The translations under genes and the position numbers were made by a program. Under the pieces are notes generated by a model. The model worked only from the letters and a program-made list of their open reading frames with translations, was not told the DNA's origin and did no database searches. A stretch of 64,000 nucleotides of DNA from Mucilaginibacter flavus. Its GTDB lineage: Bacteria > Bacteroidota > Bacteroidia > Sphingobacteriales > Sphingobacteriaceae. The stretch covers positions 62,001 through 126,000 of the forward strand of contig NZ_JAUFPS010000036.1 of assembly GCF_030409315.1 (NCBI RefSeq), read 5' to 3'. Shown piece by piece: positions 62,923-64,000 of the stretch. Numbering within the stretch: the first letter of the stretch is position 1; each line of letters begins with the position of its first letter.

Positions 62923-64000
62923 ATGCCACGTAAGTGTACCATCTGCTGTAATATTTTAGCCGTAGCTTTTCTCTTTTCCTCTTTTCATTCATCGGCACAA
63001 AAACGGAAAGACAGGGACTATGCCCTGCTGGTTGATCCATTTATAGGCACCGGCGGCCATGGGCACACTTATCCCGGCGCGGTGATGCCCTTTGGCATGG
63101 TGCAACTTAGCCCCGATACCCGCTTAGAGGGTTGGGACGGCTGCTCGGGTTATCATTATACCGATACCGTGGTTTACGGGTTTTCGCACACGCATTTAAG
63201 CGGTACGGGCATTCCCGATTATTGTGATGTATTGTTTATGCCTACCACTGGTGATCCGCAGTTTAAAAACACCGATTACCGGTCGGGCTTCAAAAAAAAG
63301 AATGAGTTAGCATCGCCGGGGTATTATAAAACCTTGTTAGATAAATATAACATTGGCGTTGAGCTTACCGCAACTACCCGGGTTGGCGTACATCGCTACG
63401 AATACCCGTCGACCCAAAAGGCCAATATCATCATCGATCTGCAACACCGCGACGAAGTTTTAGATTCATGGATAGAAGTGGTGAATGATCACGAGATCCG
63501 CGGTTACCGCAAGTCAAAATCCTGGGCAAATAATCAGCAGGTTTACTTTTATGCCAAATTTTCCAAGCCGTTTATAACTTATGGAATAGCCAGTAACGAC
63601 GCGGTACAGCAAGGCAGGAGCAAATTGCAGGGCAAAAACATCAAAATGTACCTGCAGTTCGATAACCCCGGCGAAGTGATCTCTAAAGTTGGCATTTCGT
63701 CCGTTAGTACCGAGGGCGCCTTGAAAAACCTTGACGCAGAAGTACCCGACTTCGATTTTAAGAAAGTACAAAAAGCAGCCCGCGCCGGCTGGAATAATGA
63801 GTTGAACAAGATCCAGGTTGATGGCGGCGGCCCGTCTGGTTCGCAGGCTGAGCCGGAAGATCAGCGTACAGTAAATACTCCGTACGGCCCGATGCCTGCT
63901 ACAGGTAAAAAAGCCAAGGCAATTAACTATGCCAAGGTTAAACAAACCATATTTTACACTGCCCTGTACCACAGCATGCTTGCCCCAAACATTTATAACG
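62923..64000 (+). CDS. GH92 alpha-mannosidase family protein (3' end off window)
   Basis: An ATG at 62923 opens a frame running to the right edge, about 359 residues. It has a signal peptide (MPRKCTICCNILAVAFLF, cleavage near HSSAQ), then DPFIGTGGHGHTYPGAVMPFGMVQLSPD, HTHLSGTGIPDYCD and, close to the edge, IFYTALYHSMLAPNIYN, all GH92 hallmarks. Compared with the GH92 at 49889-52162, about 35 extra residues (PSGSQAEPEDQRTVNTPYG region) sit between the N-terminal sandwich and the catalytic domain. The catalytic residues lie outside the window. It starts 131 nt after the omega-amidase and behind a terminator, so it has its own promoter. Confidence 0.9.
   Translation, partial: MPRKCTICCNILAVAFLFSSFHSSAQKRKDRDYALLVDPFIGTGGHGHTYPGAVMPFGMVQLSPDTRLEGWDGCSGYHYTDTVVYGFSHTHLSGTGIPDYCDVLFMPTTGDPQFKNTDYRSGFKKKNELASPGYYKTLLDKYNIGVELTATTRVGVHRYEYPSTQKANIIIDLQHRDEVLDSWIEVVNDHEIRGYRKSKSWANNQQVYFYAKFSKPFITYGIASNDAVQQGRSKLQGKNIKMYLQFDNPGEVISKVGISSVSTEGALKNLDAEVPDFDFKKVQKAARAGWNNELNKIQVDGGGPSGSQAEPEDQRTVNTPYGPMPATGKKAKAINYAKVKQTIFYTALYHSMLAPNIYN

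Noticed and set aside
63514..63972. 152-codon antisense frame
   Set aside because: It is the shadow of the GH92 gene that runs off the right edge; the sense frame has a signal peptide and clear GH92 motifs.

Overview
The window looks like a chromosomal segment of a Bacteroidota soil or plant-associated bacterium, most likely a Sphingobacteriaceae member of the Mucilaginibacter/Pedobacter type. This is inference from gene content: two-component-propeller regulators, GH92/GH29/GH20 glycosidases, a TonB receptor with a carboxypeptidase-like N-terminal domain, a SMUG2-type glycosylase, and several TAnnTTTG (-7) promoter boxes with no clear Shine-Dalgarno sequences. No rRNA, tRNA, CRISPR array, transposase or phage gene was seen.

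Layout. 1-9.7 kb holds pentose and hexuronate catabolism on the minus strand (xylB, xylA, a Na+/sugar symporter, uxuA, uxaC, and a KDG kinase cut by the window edge), with a divergent LacI-type regulator and a perfect palindromic operator between it and xylB. 9.9-12.3 kb is cydAB (cytochrome bd oxidase). 12.4-19.8 kb carries a GH78-like enzyme with a divergent GntR regulator, a double DUF1080 protein, a Tat-exported Gfo/Idh/MocA oxidoreductase and an aldo/keto reductase. 20-33.3 kb is mostly housekeeping: CDGSH protein, truA, a degenerate DEAD-box helicase, a VF530-family protein, a large hybrid histidine kinase, YceH, an MBL-fold hydrolase, MtfA-like peptidase, DUF92, a methyltransferase and an AraC regulator. 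33.5-36.4 kb is a TonB receptor without a SusD partner.

36.8-57.8 kb is a glycan-use region: a propeller histidine kinase, a DUF5009 acetyltransferase-like membrane protein with a GH18 enzyme, three ThuA-like secreted proteins, a DUF4468-like protein, a membrane-spanning propeller-LuxR regulator, and a GH20-GH29-GH92 operon suited to trimming N-glycan-like substrates, then a zinc alcohol dehydrogenase. 58.3-64 kb has a split small gene, a SMUG2-like DNA glycosylase, a YeiH transporter, a transaminase plus omega-amidase pair, and a second GH92 gene running off the right edge.

The most interesting non-gene signals are: (1) a 19-nt motif present before the transcription units of the 40.6-49.5 kb locus (DUF5009-GH18, DUF4468-ThuA-ThuA, ThuA3, propeller-LuxR), suggesting an undescribed regulon; (2) an 11-bp operator core shared by the xylose locus and the GH20 operon; (3) an unusually dense population of palindromic REP-like elements of several sequence families, concentrated where genes converge, one sitting in frame inside a coding sequence and others supplying C-termini or stop codons.
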